This document shows positions 31,475-40,340 of a DNA stretch of 64,000 nucleotides, one piece after another. Source of the stretch: Flavobacterium panici (GTDB lineage Bacteria > Bacteroidota > Bacteroidia > Flavobacteriales > Flavobacteriaceae). The notes under the pieces were generated by a model that worked only from the letters and a program-made list of their open reading frames with translations, was not told the origin of the DNA and made no database searches. The stretch's first letter is position 1. Every line of letters starts with the position of its first letter. The position numbers were made by a program, and so were the translations under genes. Location: contig NZ_CAIJDE010000017.1 in NCBI RefSeq assembly GCF_903819335.1, forward strand, positions 248,001-312,000, in the 5' to 3' direction.

Positions 31475-32826
31475 ACTATTTTATACAACTTATCTGACAA
31501 ACGAATACGAAAAGGAACCTCAAAAGTAACCTTATCACCAACTTTAGCAGATTGGGTTTCTGCGCCATCAACGATAAATTTATTTAAAACCATTACCTGT
31601 TCACCAGTTGTCGGCCCGGAAATTAAGATTTTATCACCGCTGTTTAACTCTTGGTTTTCAATAGTAAATTGTCCCACTTGTGCTTTTACATAATAATGCT
31701 CTGCTTTTCCAAGAAGTACTTTTTTTACTTTTACTTTTTGACGAATATCAACTTGTTTTTCGGCTGCCGCCAAAGCTGTATTTGGCAATTCGCCTGAATG
31801 TTTGAATTTTAGATTCTCCGATTTACCTTTTCTAAACACTTTGTTTCCAACTTGTTTTCCAGTTCTTAAACGAACCTGATCAACCAAAGGCATATGAATA
31901 ATTTCTAAACATTCTGTAGAACAGCAGTTTTCCATTGCAGCTTTACAATCATCACATTGAATAAACAATAAATGACAACCGTCATTTTCGCAATTTGTGT
32001 GATTGTCGCAAGGTTTTCCGCATTGGTGGCATTGTGAAATAATATCATCTGTAATTCTTTCACCAAGACGATTATCAAATACAAAGTTTTTCCCGATAAA
32101 TTTGCTTTCTAAACCTTCTTCTTTAAGTTGTTTAGCGTAATTAATGATTCCGCCTTCTAACTGAAATACGTTTTTGAAACCTTGGTGTTTAAAATAAGCA
32201 CTAGCTTTTTCACAGCGAATTCCTCCAGTACAATACATTACCAGATTTTTATCCTCTTTGTGATCTTTAAGCTGATCATTAATTATGGGTAAACTCTCTC
32301 TAAATGTTTCAACATCTGGAGTAATCGCATTTTTAAAATGTCCAACTTCACTTTCGTAGTGATTTCTAAAATCAACCACAATCGTATTTGGATCATCAAG
32401 AATCTCGTTGAATTCCTTAGCTTTCAAGTGAACGCCTATATTAGTTACATCAAAAGTATCATCATTCAAACCGTCGGCAACGATTTTGTGACGCACTTTA
32501 ATAGTCAATTTTAAAAACGAATGGTCATCATGTTCTACAGCTTCATTTAAACGAATGCCTTTCATGAAATCATAAACTTCAAGAGTTGCTCTAAAAGCCT
32601 CCAAATTTTCTTCAGGAATACTCATTTGAGCATTAATTCCTTCATTGGCAACATAAATTCGGCCTAAAGCATCAAGTGCGTTCCAAGCTAAAAATAAATC
32701 ATCACGAAATTTTTTGGGATCTTCAATTTTGGCATACGCATAGAAAGACAACGTAAGACGTTGTTTACCTGCATCATCGATCATGATTGCTCTTTCTTCT
32801 GCGCTCAAAGTGTTGTACAGTTGCAT
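31468..32826 (-). CDS. trhO: tRNA uridine 5-hydroxylase TrhO with a TrhP-like C-terminal domain
   Basis: A 452-residue rhodanese-type protein matching TrhO (YceA), the oxygen-dependent enzyme forming 5-hydroxyuridine at tRNA position 34. The acylphosphatase-like N-terminus is followed by a rhodanese domain with MYCTGGIRCEKA (active Cys about 198) and a cysteine cluster (CHQCGKPC, CENDGC, CDDC, ENCC). E. coli TrhO is about 350 residues; the extra about 90 at the C-terminus match the end of TrhP without gaps, 45 of 83 residues identical by hand count, including PFRIR(L/M)SDKLYKIV. This suggests a shared tRNA-binding module. Confidence 0.9.
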   Translation of the reverse strand: MQLYNTLSAEERAIMIDDAGKQRLTLSFYAYAKIEDPKKFRDDLFLAWNALDALGRIYVANEGINAQMSIPEENLEAFRATLEVYDFMKGIRLNEAVEHDDHSFLKLTIKVRHKIVADGLNDDTFDVTNIGVHLKAKEFNEILDDPNTIVVDFRNHYESEVGHFKNAITPDVETFRESLPIINDQLKDHKEDKNLVMYCTGGIRCEKASAYFKHQGFKNVFQLEGGIINYAKQLKEEGLESKFIGKNFVFDNRLGERITDDIISQCHQCGKPCDNHTNCENDGCHLLFIQCDDCKAAMENCCSTECLEIIHMPLVDQVRLRTGKQVGNKVFRKGKSENLKFKHSGELPNTALAAAEKQVDIRQKVKVKKVLLGKAEHYYVKAQVGQFTIENQELNSGDKILISGPTTGEQVMVLNKFIVDGAETQSAKVGDKVTFEVPFRIRLSDKLYKIVN

Positions 32827-32889
32827 GCTATAAACAGTTTTAAGTTAAGAATATATAATCGAATTCTATTTTCTGAGTGAATTCGGGCG

Positions 32890-32918
32890 CAAAGGTAGGT
32901 TTTTCTTTTCGATTTCAA
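32890..32918 (-). promoter_or_regulatory. Flavobacterial promoter of trhO
   Basis: On the minus strand TTG, 18 bases, then TACCTTTG. The -7 element lies about 64 bases before the trhO start codon. Confidence 0.6.
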
Positions 32919-32941
32919 AAAACAATTAACTAACCCTGTTT

Positions 32942-32975
32942 TAAACCGTATAAGTGATATAAGTTCATTTAATTT
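32942..32975. repeat. AACTTATATCACTTATACGG dispersed motif (inverted)
   Basis: The reverse complement reads AATGAACTTATATCACTTAT followed by ACGGTTTAA, related to copies near 3005 and 4531. Confidence 0.5.
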
Positions 32976-33101
32976 TTTGTTTTTGGATGTAGTTTTTACA
33001 TATTTTATTTTGCAACTTTATTGCGTTAGTAAAAAATAAACACTGCTTATCAATACGTTATGAAAATTTCACTAAATTTATAAGGCACAATTTTAACATT
33101 T

Positions 33102-34262
33102 ATGATTATGAATGCTTTAAAACTACCCAAACCACTCTTCCCAATTCTTTTACTTTTAATAATTTTCATCTCTTGTAAAAAAGAAAAACCGAAAGCCCCT
33201 CCTCCCATGCAGGCGCCTTTTGTAACCGTCAAGAGTGAGGATGTCCCCATTTACAAAGATTTTGCCGGACAGACTTTTGGAGATTTAGACATTGAATTAA
33301 TCGCCAGAGTTGACGGAATTCTAACTGGAATTCATTTTAAAGAAGGTCAGCGCGTTAAAAAAGGGCAATTATTATACACCATTGATCCGCTGGAATACGA
33401 TACAAAAGTGGAACAAGTACGTGGTCAGGTTGCCGCTGCACAAAGTAATTTAGTGAATGCCGAAGAAGAATTAAAACGAATTCGGCCGCTTGCAGATATG
33501 AACGCTGTTAGTAAAAGAGAATTAGACGCGGCTGTAGCCAAAGAAAAAGCAGCCCGATCAAACTACACCAGTGTTCAGGCAAGTTTAAAAAATCAGCAGA
33601 TAGAAAGAAGCTATGCCAATATAAAATCACCAATCGACGGTGTTATTGGTCTTTCGAATGCCCGATTAGGAGATTATATTACCAAAATTGGAAATGAGTC
33701 TAAATTAAACACCGTTTCAAAACTAGAAAAAGTCAGAGTTCAGTTTACCGTCAGCGAATCAAATTATCTGCAATATCAAAAACAAGTCAAAGACGGAGAA
33801 CGAATTACTGATCTTCAACTTATACTTTCTGATGGAAGTACACATCCATACAAAGGAACTCTCAATTTCTCTGACACCAAAATAGACCCAACAACCGGAA
33901 CCGTAACTATCGAAGCACAATTTCCAAATCCGGAAGGAACTTTACGATCCGGACAATTTGCTAAAGTCCGTGTTTTACTCCGAACCCAAAAAGATGCGAT
34001 TGTAGTTCCTCAAAAAGCCGTAACCGAAATTCAGGGATTATTCCAGGTTTCTATTATTGACGATAAAAACACCATTCAAACCCGAATGGTTGAAGTTGGA
34101 CAGAAAATTGGAGTTGATTGGATTATTACTAAAGGTTTAAAACCCAACGAAAAAGTCGCCATTATTGGCAATCAATTTATTCAGCCTGGATCAACAGTAG
34201 TTCCAGTTCCCTACGTAGCCGAGAAAGATAAAAAGCAAATTGCATCATCTCTAAACAACTAG
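33102..34262 (+). CDS. RND efflux periplasmic adaptor (membrane fusion lipoprotein)
   Basis: A 386-residue HlyD/AcrA-type adaptor. A signal with lipobox FISC (Cys25) anchors it to the membrane; MQAPFVTVKSEDVPIYKDFAGQ opens the barrel-sandwich, VDGILTGIHFKEGQRVKKGQLLYTID is the lipoyl half-motif, a helical hairpin follows, then the beta-barrel (GTVTIEAQFPNPEGTLRSGQFAKVRV). It connects the RND pump to the outer-membrane channel encoded next. First gene of a three-gene operon; the start may be 33102 or 33108. Confidence 0.93.
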   Translation: MIMNALKLPKPLFPILLLLIIFISCKKEKPKAPPPMQAPFVTVKSEDVPIYKDFAGQTFGDLDIELIARVDGILTGIHFKEGQRVKKGQLLYTIDPLEYDTKVEQVRGQVAAAQSNLVNAEEELKRIRPLADMNAVSKRELDAAVAKEKAARSNYTSVQASLKNQQIERSYANIKSPIDGVIGLSNARLGDYITKIGNESKLNTVSKLEKVRVQFTVSESNYLQYQKQVKDGERITDLQLILSDGSTHPYKGTLNFSDTKIDPTTGTVTIEAQFPNPEGTLRSGQFAKVRVLLRTQKDAIVVPQKAVTEIQGLFQVSIIDDKNTIQTRMVEVGQKIGVDWIITKGLKPNEKVAIIGNQFIQPGSTVVPVPYVAEKDKKQIASSLNN

Positions 34263-34265
34263 GCT

Positions 34266-37200
34266 ATGGATAATTTCTTTGTAAGACGACCAATCGTTGC
34301 AATCGTACTTTCCATATTTATAGTTCTCATTGGAGGACTTTCGATTCTGTCAACGCCCATTGCACAATATCCCGAAATTGCCCCGCCTCTCGTTCAGGTT
34401 TCTACGAGTTACCGCGGAGCCAATGCGCTAAATGTCGAGCAAGCCGTTGCAACACCAATCGAACAAAAAGTAAATGGTGTTGAAAATATGTTGTACATGC
34501 AGTCGACGAATACTGGAGACGGAAGTATGACGCTTTCGATCACTTTTGATATGGGAACAGATTTGGATAATGCAACAATGTTAACTCAAAACAGAGTTGC
34601 CGAAGCGACCAACAAACTCCCAAACGATGTAAAAACAACCGGAGTTACAACCAAAAAGTCATTATCAATGCCTATGCTGATTTTGTCTTTGTATTCTCCT
34701 AACAAAACTTTCGATAATAACTTTTTGACCAATTATGCGAGCATTAATCTTGTAGATGCGCTCGCTCGTATTAAAGGTGTTGGAGAAGTTACACTTTACG
34801 GAGGAAGTAATTATGCCATGCGAATTTGGGTCAAGCCCGATATTATGGCCAAATACAACTTAACAGTTCCCGATATTATTCGATCTATTCAGGAACAAAA
34901 TGCCATTGCACCCGGAGGAAAATTTGGCGCTCCGCCAGCAACACAAAACAATGAATTTACGTATAACGTAATGCTGAAAGATCGTTTGGTAAATCCAGAA
35001 GATTTCGAAAACATCATTTTAAAATCAAACATCAGCAATCAGCAGGTTCGGTTGAAAGATGTTGGAACAGTAACACTCGGAACCGAAAGTTATGCTTCGG
35101 TTGCCAAACTCAATGGAAATCCCGCAGGAACTATCGGAATTAAACAAATGCCGGGTTCGAATGCTCTTGAAGTTGCTGAAAACGTAAAAAATACGATTGA
35201 ACAACTCAGTAAAAGATTTCCTCAGGATTTAAAATATGCCGTTTCTCTAGATACGACTTTAGCCATTTCTGAAGGAATTAACGAAATCATGCATACTTTA
35301 GTGGAAGCCATTATTCTCGTAATTCTGGTAGTTTTTATCTTTCTGCAAAACTGGCGTGCGACCTTAATTCCGCTTTTAACCGTTCCAGTTTCCCTGATTG
35401 GGGTATTTATGCTGTTTCCGTTACTCGGATTTTCGATAAATGTACTTTCTCTTTTAGGATTGGTTCTCGCCATTGGGATTGTCGTCGACGATGCCATTGT
35501 AGTTGTTGAAGCTGTAATGCACCATATTGAGCAGGGAATGTCACCGAGAGAAGCGACAAACCAAGCCATGCGTGAAGTTTCGGGACCAGTAATTGCGATT
35601 GCGATTGTTTTAACTGCCGTATTTATTCCGGTTGCATTAACTCCGGGAATTACCGGAAGATTGTATCAGCAATTTGCTATTACAATTGCTATTTCCGTGA
35701 TTTTCTCTGCATTAAGTGCTTTAACTTTAAGTCCGGCTTTATGTTCATTATTACTAAAACCTAATCAGGAAGCAAAAGGCTGGCTCGGGAAATTCTTCAA
35801 ATGGTTTAATGTTAAGTTTGGAAATTTCACCAATAAATACACAGGGTTTTCAGGTTTCTTAATCAAGAAAACAGCCCGAAGTTTAATTTTTATCGGAATT
35901 GTAGTTGGAGCCATTATTCTTTTGGGAGGAAAAATTCCGGGCGGGTTCGTTCCCGAAGAAGATCAGGGTTATATGTTTGTCAATATTGAACTTCCCGGAG
36001 CTTCTTCTTTGGAAAGAACTAGTAAAGTCATTCAAAAAGTAGAACATATTTTATCTAAAAATCAGGGCGTTGAATATTACACTTCGGTTGCCGGATTCAG
36101 TTTAATCAAAAACTCGGTTGCCACCAATAACGGATTTTTCTTCGTGGCCTTAAAAGAATGGAAAGAACGTGAACAAGATGTTTTCCAGATTTTAAAAGAA
36201 GTCAATGGAAAAGTAGTTTTCGGAATACCCGAAGCGACGGTTTTTGCTTTTGGGCCTCCGCCGATTACGGGAATTGGGAACGCCGCCGGATTCTCGATGA
36301 TGCTTCAGGATAAAGAAGGAAACACACCACAATATCTTTTCCAGAATGCCCAAAGGTTTATGGCTGAAGCTAAAAAAAGGCCTGAAATTGGAACGATTCG
36401 AACGACCTTCAATCCAAATGTTCCTCAGATTAGTCTGGATATTGATCGAGAAAAAGTTTCAGAACTGAATCTTTCTTTATCCGATGTCAATCTTGCTATT
36501 GGTGCCAGTTTGGGAGGGCAATACATAAACGAATTCAATAAATTCGGACGGCAATATATTGTTTTGCTTCAGGCAGATCCAAGTTTTACCGTAAATCCAG
36601 AAGATATTAATAAGATTTTTGTTCGAAGTCGTGATAACAAAATGATCCCTATTACTAGTATTGCTACCATTCGAAAAGAAAGTGGACCCGAATTTACAAC
36701 CCGTTTTAACTTGTATCGTGCCGCAGAAATTGGAGGAACACCATCACCCGGATTTACTTCGGCGGAAGCCATGAAAGCATTGCAAGAAACCGCTGCAAAA
36801 GTTCTTCCCGCCGGAATGGGCTACGAATGGGCGAATATGAGTTATCAGGAAAAACAAGCTGAAGGAAAAGGGAATACCGTTTTTATCATGGCGCTGTTTT
36901 TCGTGTTTTTAATTCTCGCCGCACAATACGAAAGCTGGAAATTACCTTTCAGCGTTTTACTCGGAACTCCTTTTGCCGTTTTTGGTGCTTTCCTCGGATT
37001 GTATCTCTGCAGATTATTAAGTCCCGATTATGTAAATAATGTTTTTGCGCAAATTGGTCTCGTAATGCTGATTGGATTGGCTGCAAAAAATGCCATTCTG
37101 ATTGTCGAATTTGCCAAAGAAGAATATGAAAAAGGAATGCCCGCTAAAGAAGCCGCATTGTACGCTGCCAAATTACGTTTCCGACCAATTTTAATGACGG

Positions 37201-37412
37201 CTTTTGCTTTTATTTTGGGAGTTGTTCCGTTGTTAACCGCAAGTGGAGCCGGAGCGCAAGCCAGAAAAGTAATGGGAATGACTGTTTTTAGCGGAATGTT
37301 GGTTGCCACCATTTTGGGCGTTTGTCTGATTCCGGTGTTATTTGTATTTATTGAAACATTCGGAAAGAAAAAACCGGAGGAAATCGATGAACCTAAAGAC
37401 GAAGAAAAATGA
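34266..37412 (+). CDS. RND multidrug efflux pump, HAE1 (AcrB-like) family
   Basis: A 1048-residue inner-membrane proton/drug antiporter. It begins MDNFFVRRPIVAIVLSI, the usual HAE1 start, with twelve membrane helices in two homologous halves and two large periplasmic loops. TM4 carries GIVVDDAIVVVE, the proton-relay aspartates, and TM10-11 contain AKNAILIVEFA. Length is exactly in range. Three bases separate it from the adaptor and its last codons overlap the channel gene by four (ATGA). Substrate range cannot be predicted. Confidence 0.95.
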   Translation: MDNFFVRRPIVAIVLSIFIVLIGGLSILSTPIAQYPEIAPPLVQVSTSYRGANALNVEQAVATPIEQKVNGVENMLYMQSTNTGDGSMTLSITFDMGTDLDNATMLTQNRVAEATNKLPNDVKTTGVTTKKSLSMPMLILSLYSPNKTFDNNFLTNYASINLVDALARIKGVGEVTLYGGSNYAMRIWVKPDIMAKYNLTVPDIIRSIQEQNAIAPGGKFGAPPATQNNEFTYNVMLKDRLVNPEDFENIILKSNISNQQVRLKDVGTVTLGTESYASVAKLNGNPAGTIGIKQMPGSNALEVAENVKNTIEQLSKRFPQDLKYAVSLDTTLAISEGINEIMHTLVEAIILVILVVFIFLQNWRATLIPLLTVPVSLIGVFMLFPLLGFSINVLSLLGLVLAIGIVVDDAIVVVEAVMHHIEQGMSPREATNQAMREVSGPVIAIAIVLTAVFIPVALTPGITGRLYQQFAITIAISVIFSALSALTLSPALCSLLLKPNQEAKGWLGKFFKWFNVKFGNFTNKYTGFSGFLIKKTARSLIFIGIVVGAIILLGGKIPGGFVPEEDQGYMFVNIELPGASSLERTSKVIQKVEHILSKNQGVEYYTSVAGFSLIKNSVATNNGFFFVALKEWKEREQDVFQILKEVNGKVVFGIPEATVFAFGPPPITGIGNAAGFSMMLQDKEGNTPQYLFQNAQRFMAEAKKRPEIGTIRTTFNPNVPQISLDIDREKVSELNLSLSDVNLAIGASLGGQYINEFNKFGRQYIVLLQADPSFTVNPEDINKIFVRSRDNKMIPITSIATIRKESGPEFTTRFNLYRAAEIGGTPSPGFTSAEAMKALQETAAKVLPAGMGYEWANMSYQEKQAEGKGNTVFIMALFFVFLILAAQYESWKLPFSVLLGTPFAVFGAFLGLYLCRLLSPDYVNNVFAQIGLVMLIGLAAKNAILIVEFAKEEYEKGMPAKEAALYAAKLRFRPILMTAFAFILGVVPLLTASGAGAQARKVMGMTVFSGMLVATILGVCLIPVLFVFIETFGKKKPEEIDEPKDEEK

Positions 37413-38773
37413 AAAATCTAAAAATACTTTCAGCGTTATTTTTGATGGTTGTTTTTCCTTACGGATGTATGGTTGGACCAAAATACGTCAAACCCGAACA
37501 ACCTCAGGCAGATACTTTTCGTTTTGGCGATCAAACCAGAGACACAACAAAATCTGTTACCACCATAAAATGGTCATCGATATTTAACGATGATGTCTTA
37601 ATTGGCCTGATTGAAAAAGGAATTCAAAACAATTACGATCTTAAAATTGCTTTGGCACGTTTGGAACAGGCAAAAGCCAATCTCGGAATCGCAAAAGCCG
37701 ATTTATTTCCTGCTTTTCAATATTCTGGTCAGGTAAATAGTGCCGAAACTTTTATGCAGCCTTCATCGGCTTTGGCAAATATGTCTTGGGAACTGGATTT
37801 TTGGGGAAAATACCGTCATCAGAATAAAGCTTTGCAAAACGAACTTTTAGCAACCGACGAAGCACGAAAAGTAGTCCTGTCGAATATTGTCAGCACTATT
37901 GCCATTTCTTATTTTGAATTGCGCGATTTTGATAACCAACTGGAAATTACGACACATACATTAGAAACCAGACAGAAGGCGTACGACATTATTAACGAAC
38001 GTTTTATAAGCGGTTATGTTGCCGAATTGGATAAAGTTCAAATTGAACAGCAGGTTGCAATTGCCGAAGCGAATATTCCGTTAATCAAAAGACAGATTAC
38101 GGCTCTGGAAAATTCCATTTCGATTTTAGTCGGACAAGTTCCACAGCCAATTCAGCGTGGAAAAACGAATAGTGAATTGTTGATTTTAACGACTTTCCCA
38201 ACTTCGGTTCCGTCAGCTTTATTAGAAAACAGGCCCGATGTAAAACGTCAGGAATATTTATACAAAGCAGCTTATGAAAGAATTGGTGTTGCGCAGGCAT
38301 TGCGTTATCCGTCGTTTAATATTGCTGCCGTTGCAGGTTTTACCAGCATTATGGTTGGAGATTTATTTAATGATGGTTCGTATATGCAGAATGTTGGTGC
38401 TGGCGTTACGGGACCAATTTTTAACTTCGGAAAAAACAAACGACGCGTTGATGTCAACCGACAAATTGCGGAAGAAGTAAAATTCAATTTCCAAAAAACC
38501 TATTTAACCGCCATTGCCGAAGTCGAAAACTCCCTTCAAAATGTGGCTATGTTTAAAGAAGAATGGACAGCCAGAAACCGACAGGTTATTGCTGCACAGA
38601 AAAACTACGATCTTTCAAATGCAAGGTATTACAATGGTTATGTTTCGTATTTAGAAGTTCTGGATGCGCAGCGATCTTTGTTTGAAGCGCAATTAAGTCT
38701 TTCACAGTTAACCCAAAAACAATTAAGTTCAATGGTTCAATTGTATAAAGCCCTTGGCGGAGGATGGAATTAG
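37409..38773 (+). CDS. Outer-membrane efflux lipoprotein (TolC/OprM family)
   Basis: A 454-residue outer-membrane factor of the NodT/OprM type. The lipobox PYGC places the lipidated cysteine at about residue 20; GPKYVKPEQPQ is the typical start. Two repeated halves with long helices (QAKANLGIAKADLFPAF; ERIGVAQALRYPSF) form the channel tunnel. Translationally coupled to the RND gene. Confidence 0.93.
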   Translation: MKNLKILSALFLMVVFPYGCMVGPKYVKPEQPQADTFRFGDQTRDTTKSVTTIKWSSIFNDDVLIGLIEKGIQNNYDLKIALARLEQAKANLGIAKADLFPAFQYSGQVNSAETFMQPSSALANMSWELDFWGKYRHQNKALQNELLATDEARKVVLSNIVSTIAISYFELRDFDNQLEITTHTLETRQKAYDIINERFISGYVAELDKVQIEQQVAIAEANIPLIKRQITALENSISILVGQVPQPIQRGKTNSELLILTTFPTSVPSALLENRPDVKRQEYLYKAAYERIGVAQALRYPSFNIAAVAGFTSIMVGDLFNDGSYMQNVGAGVTGPIFNFGKNKRRVDVNRQIAEEVKFNFQKTYLTAIAEVENSLQNVAMFKEEWTARNRQVIAAQKNYDLSNARYYNGYVSYLEVLDAQRSLFEAQLSLSQLTQKQLSSMVQLYKALGGGWN

Positions 38774-38794
38774 TTTTTTTGAGGTTAAAAGGTT

Positions 38795-38837
38795 TTTTTA
38801 AGTTGCTAAGATTTTGAGACGCTAAGATTCTAAGTTT
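38795..38837. repeat. GCTAAGATTTTGAGACGC repeat
   Basis: Same dispersed class as 4478-4530 and 49755-49800, here directly after the efflux operon. Confidence 0.5.
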
Positions 38838-38858
38838 TTTTCTTTTATATCTAGTTAT

Positions 38859-39033
38859 CATTCCGTAGGAATGTTTCATCGGTAGAAAAAAATGACGATC
38901 GCCCATATTTACGTTCCATAGGAACGTTTGATGTTATCAGATTATAAAAACGATACCAAAATCAAACGTCTCTACGGAACGTAAAACAATGATAACAATA
39001 TAATTTTCTACCAACGAGATGTTCCTAGGGAAC
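38859..39033. repeat. GTTCC-GGAAC palindromic element, copy 2
   Basis: CATTCCGTAGGAATG (38859-38873), GGTAGAAAAA, ACGTTCCATAGGAACGT (38911-38927), TACGGAACGTA, TTTTCTACC and GTTCCTAGGGAAC (39021-39033). The GGTAGAAAA words face each other as in the copy at 23364-23530. Confidence 0.7.
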
Positions 39034-39050
39034 AAGGAAATATATAAATT

Positions 39051-39090
39051 TAAAAGAGGGGTGTTTCAATTTTGAAACACCCCTCTTTTA
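39051..39090. terminator. Strong bidirectional terminator
   Basis: Two perfect 18-base arms (TAAAAGAGGGGTGTTTCA and its inverse) with a four-base loop, between the convergent efflux operon and bacilliredoxin gene. Confidence 0.9.
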
Positions 39091-39162
39091 AATCTTTGTA
39101 CCTATGTACCTTTTCTGCTTTGAACCTAAGAACCTCAGCAAATCAGAATCTTATTCCCTTAA

Positions 39163-39573
39163 TTAGCAGAATTCGTTAAACGCATCTTGCAGGTTCTCAG
39201 CAATCATTTCAGCTGGACGACCTTCGATGTGGTGACGCTCTAACATGTGAACCAATTCTCCGTTTTTGAACAAAGCCATAGATGGCGATGATGGAGGAAA
39301 AGGAAACATATGTTGTCTTGCTGCATCAACCGCTTCTTTGTCAACACCAGCAAAAACTGTAATAAGGTGATCTGGTTTTTTAGCGCCTTCTAAACTCATT
39401 TTTGCTCCCGGACGTGCATTTCTTGCAGCGCATCCGCAAACAGAGTTTACAACAACTAAAGTGGTACCTTCAGCTTTGATAGCATTTTCAACAGCTTCGG
39501 CACTATGTAAATCTTGAAACCCAGCAGCTGTAAGTTCAGCCTGCATTGGTTTTACCATTTCTTCTGGATACAT
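39163..39573 (-). CDS. Bacilliredoxin (BrxA/BrxB family)
   Basis: A 136-residue thioredoxin-fold protein of the YphP/YqiW family. The redox motif is Cys46-Gly-Cys48 within [15 protein letters not shown], and [19 protein letters not shown] holds the cis-proline region. Bacilliredoxins remove bacillithiol from protein thiols in Firmicutes; members are common in Bacteroidota, which also make bacillithiol in several cases. Single gene, with TAACTTTG at 39607-39614 as a likely -7 element. Confidence 0.92.
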   Translation of the reverse strand: MYPEEMVKPMQAELTAAGFQDLHSAEAVENAIKAEGTTLVVVNSVCGCAARNARPGAKMSLEGAKKPDHLITVFAGVDKEAVDAARQHMFPFPPSSPSMALFKNGELVHMLERHHIEGRPAEMIAENLQDAFNEFC

Positions 39574-39606
39574 ATTTTTATTCTTTTAAATTTTACTTTT
39601 GAACTG

Positions 39607-39614
39607 CAAAGTTA
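39607..39614 (-). promoter_or_regulatory. Candidate -7 element of the bacilliredoxin gene
   Basis: TAACTTTG on the minus strand, 33 bases upstream of the start codon. Confidence 0.45.
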
Positions 39615-39700
39615 CAAAGTTTACTCGCAACTACTTAATTTGAAGTATAAAGTTTTGTTATAGTTCGATATAAAATTCTAAGCCTTGTATTTCAGAATAT

Positions 39701-40132
39701 TTAAACTGCTGCTTGTTTTACTTTTTTCTCAGGAAATTGATAATTATATTGTTTTAAATGTCTGTTTCTCCCTCGCATTTTACGTTTTGTCGTCAAAACC
39801 GTTTCCTTATCCTGTTCAGAAATCTCAATAGTTGAAAGATAATTACTTACAAATCTTTTAAGAACTTCTATATTATCGACTTCTATAGAATATATCGTTT
39901 TTTTACCTTCATATTTTATCTCGACCAGATTTGCTTTTTTTAATTCAAGTAAATGTTTTGATATTGTGGATTGTGCCAAAGGAATTAAATCAACTATTTC
40001 ACCGCAAGTTCTATTATCTTTTCTCCATAAAAGGGTCATAATTTGAATTCTTGTTGGATGCCCGAGTGCCTTGCAAATCTTTCCTATTGCTTCTGTTTCT
40101 ATATCAAATTTTAAATTCTTTGTAGTTCCCAT
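39701..40132 (-). CDS. ArsR-family winged-helix repressor
   Basis: A 143-residue ArsR/SmtB-type regulator. ICKALGHPTRIQIMTLLW starts the domain, AQSTISKHLLELKKANLVE is the recognition helix, and the wing KYEGKKTIYSIE follows. The classical CxCxxC metal site is absent (NRTCGEIVD has one cysteine), so it may not sense metal. A basic, Lys/Arg-rich tail ends it. ATG 40132 is used; a longer reading would need TTG 40144. TAATTTTG at 40156-40163 fits a -7 element. Confidence 0.82.
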   Translation of the reverse strand: MGTTKNLKFDIETEAIGKICKALGHPTRIQIMTLLWRKDNRTCGEIVDLIPLAQSTISKHLLELKKANLVEIKYEGKKTIYSIEVDNIEVLKRFVSNYLSTIEISEQDKETVLTTKRKMRGRNRHLKQYNYQFPEKKVKQAAV

Positions 40133-40144
40133 AATCCTCTTCAA

Positions 40145-40340
40145 TTTTTCAAATACAAAATTAATTGGCAGGGCATCTTTTGAATCGCTTCAAAAAGTCA
40201 TAAAAACAGAACAATAAGGTATTTTTTATACGTTCACATCACAGTTCTCAAAGTATGCACTACTTATTACGATAAAAAAATTAGAATAAGATGGTCCGCA
40301 GATTTTACAGATTTAGACTGATGTACGCTCAGTTTTTACC
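40145..40340. other. Intergenic region with a single CAGATTTTACAGATTT repeat
   Basis: Contains the -7 element of the ArsR gene and, near 40290, a CCGCAGATTTTACAGATT word of the dispersed CAGATT class. No gene. Confidence 0.35.

Noticed and set aside
35222..35569. 115-codon antisense frame inside the RND pump
   Set aside because: Shadow of a highly conserved membrane-protein gene.
38586..38906. 106-codon open frame on the minus strand after the efflux operon
   Set aside because: Overlaps the end of the outer-membrane channel gene and the intergenic repeats; low-complexity peptide with no recognisable motif.
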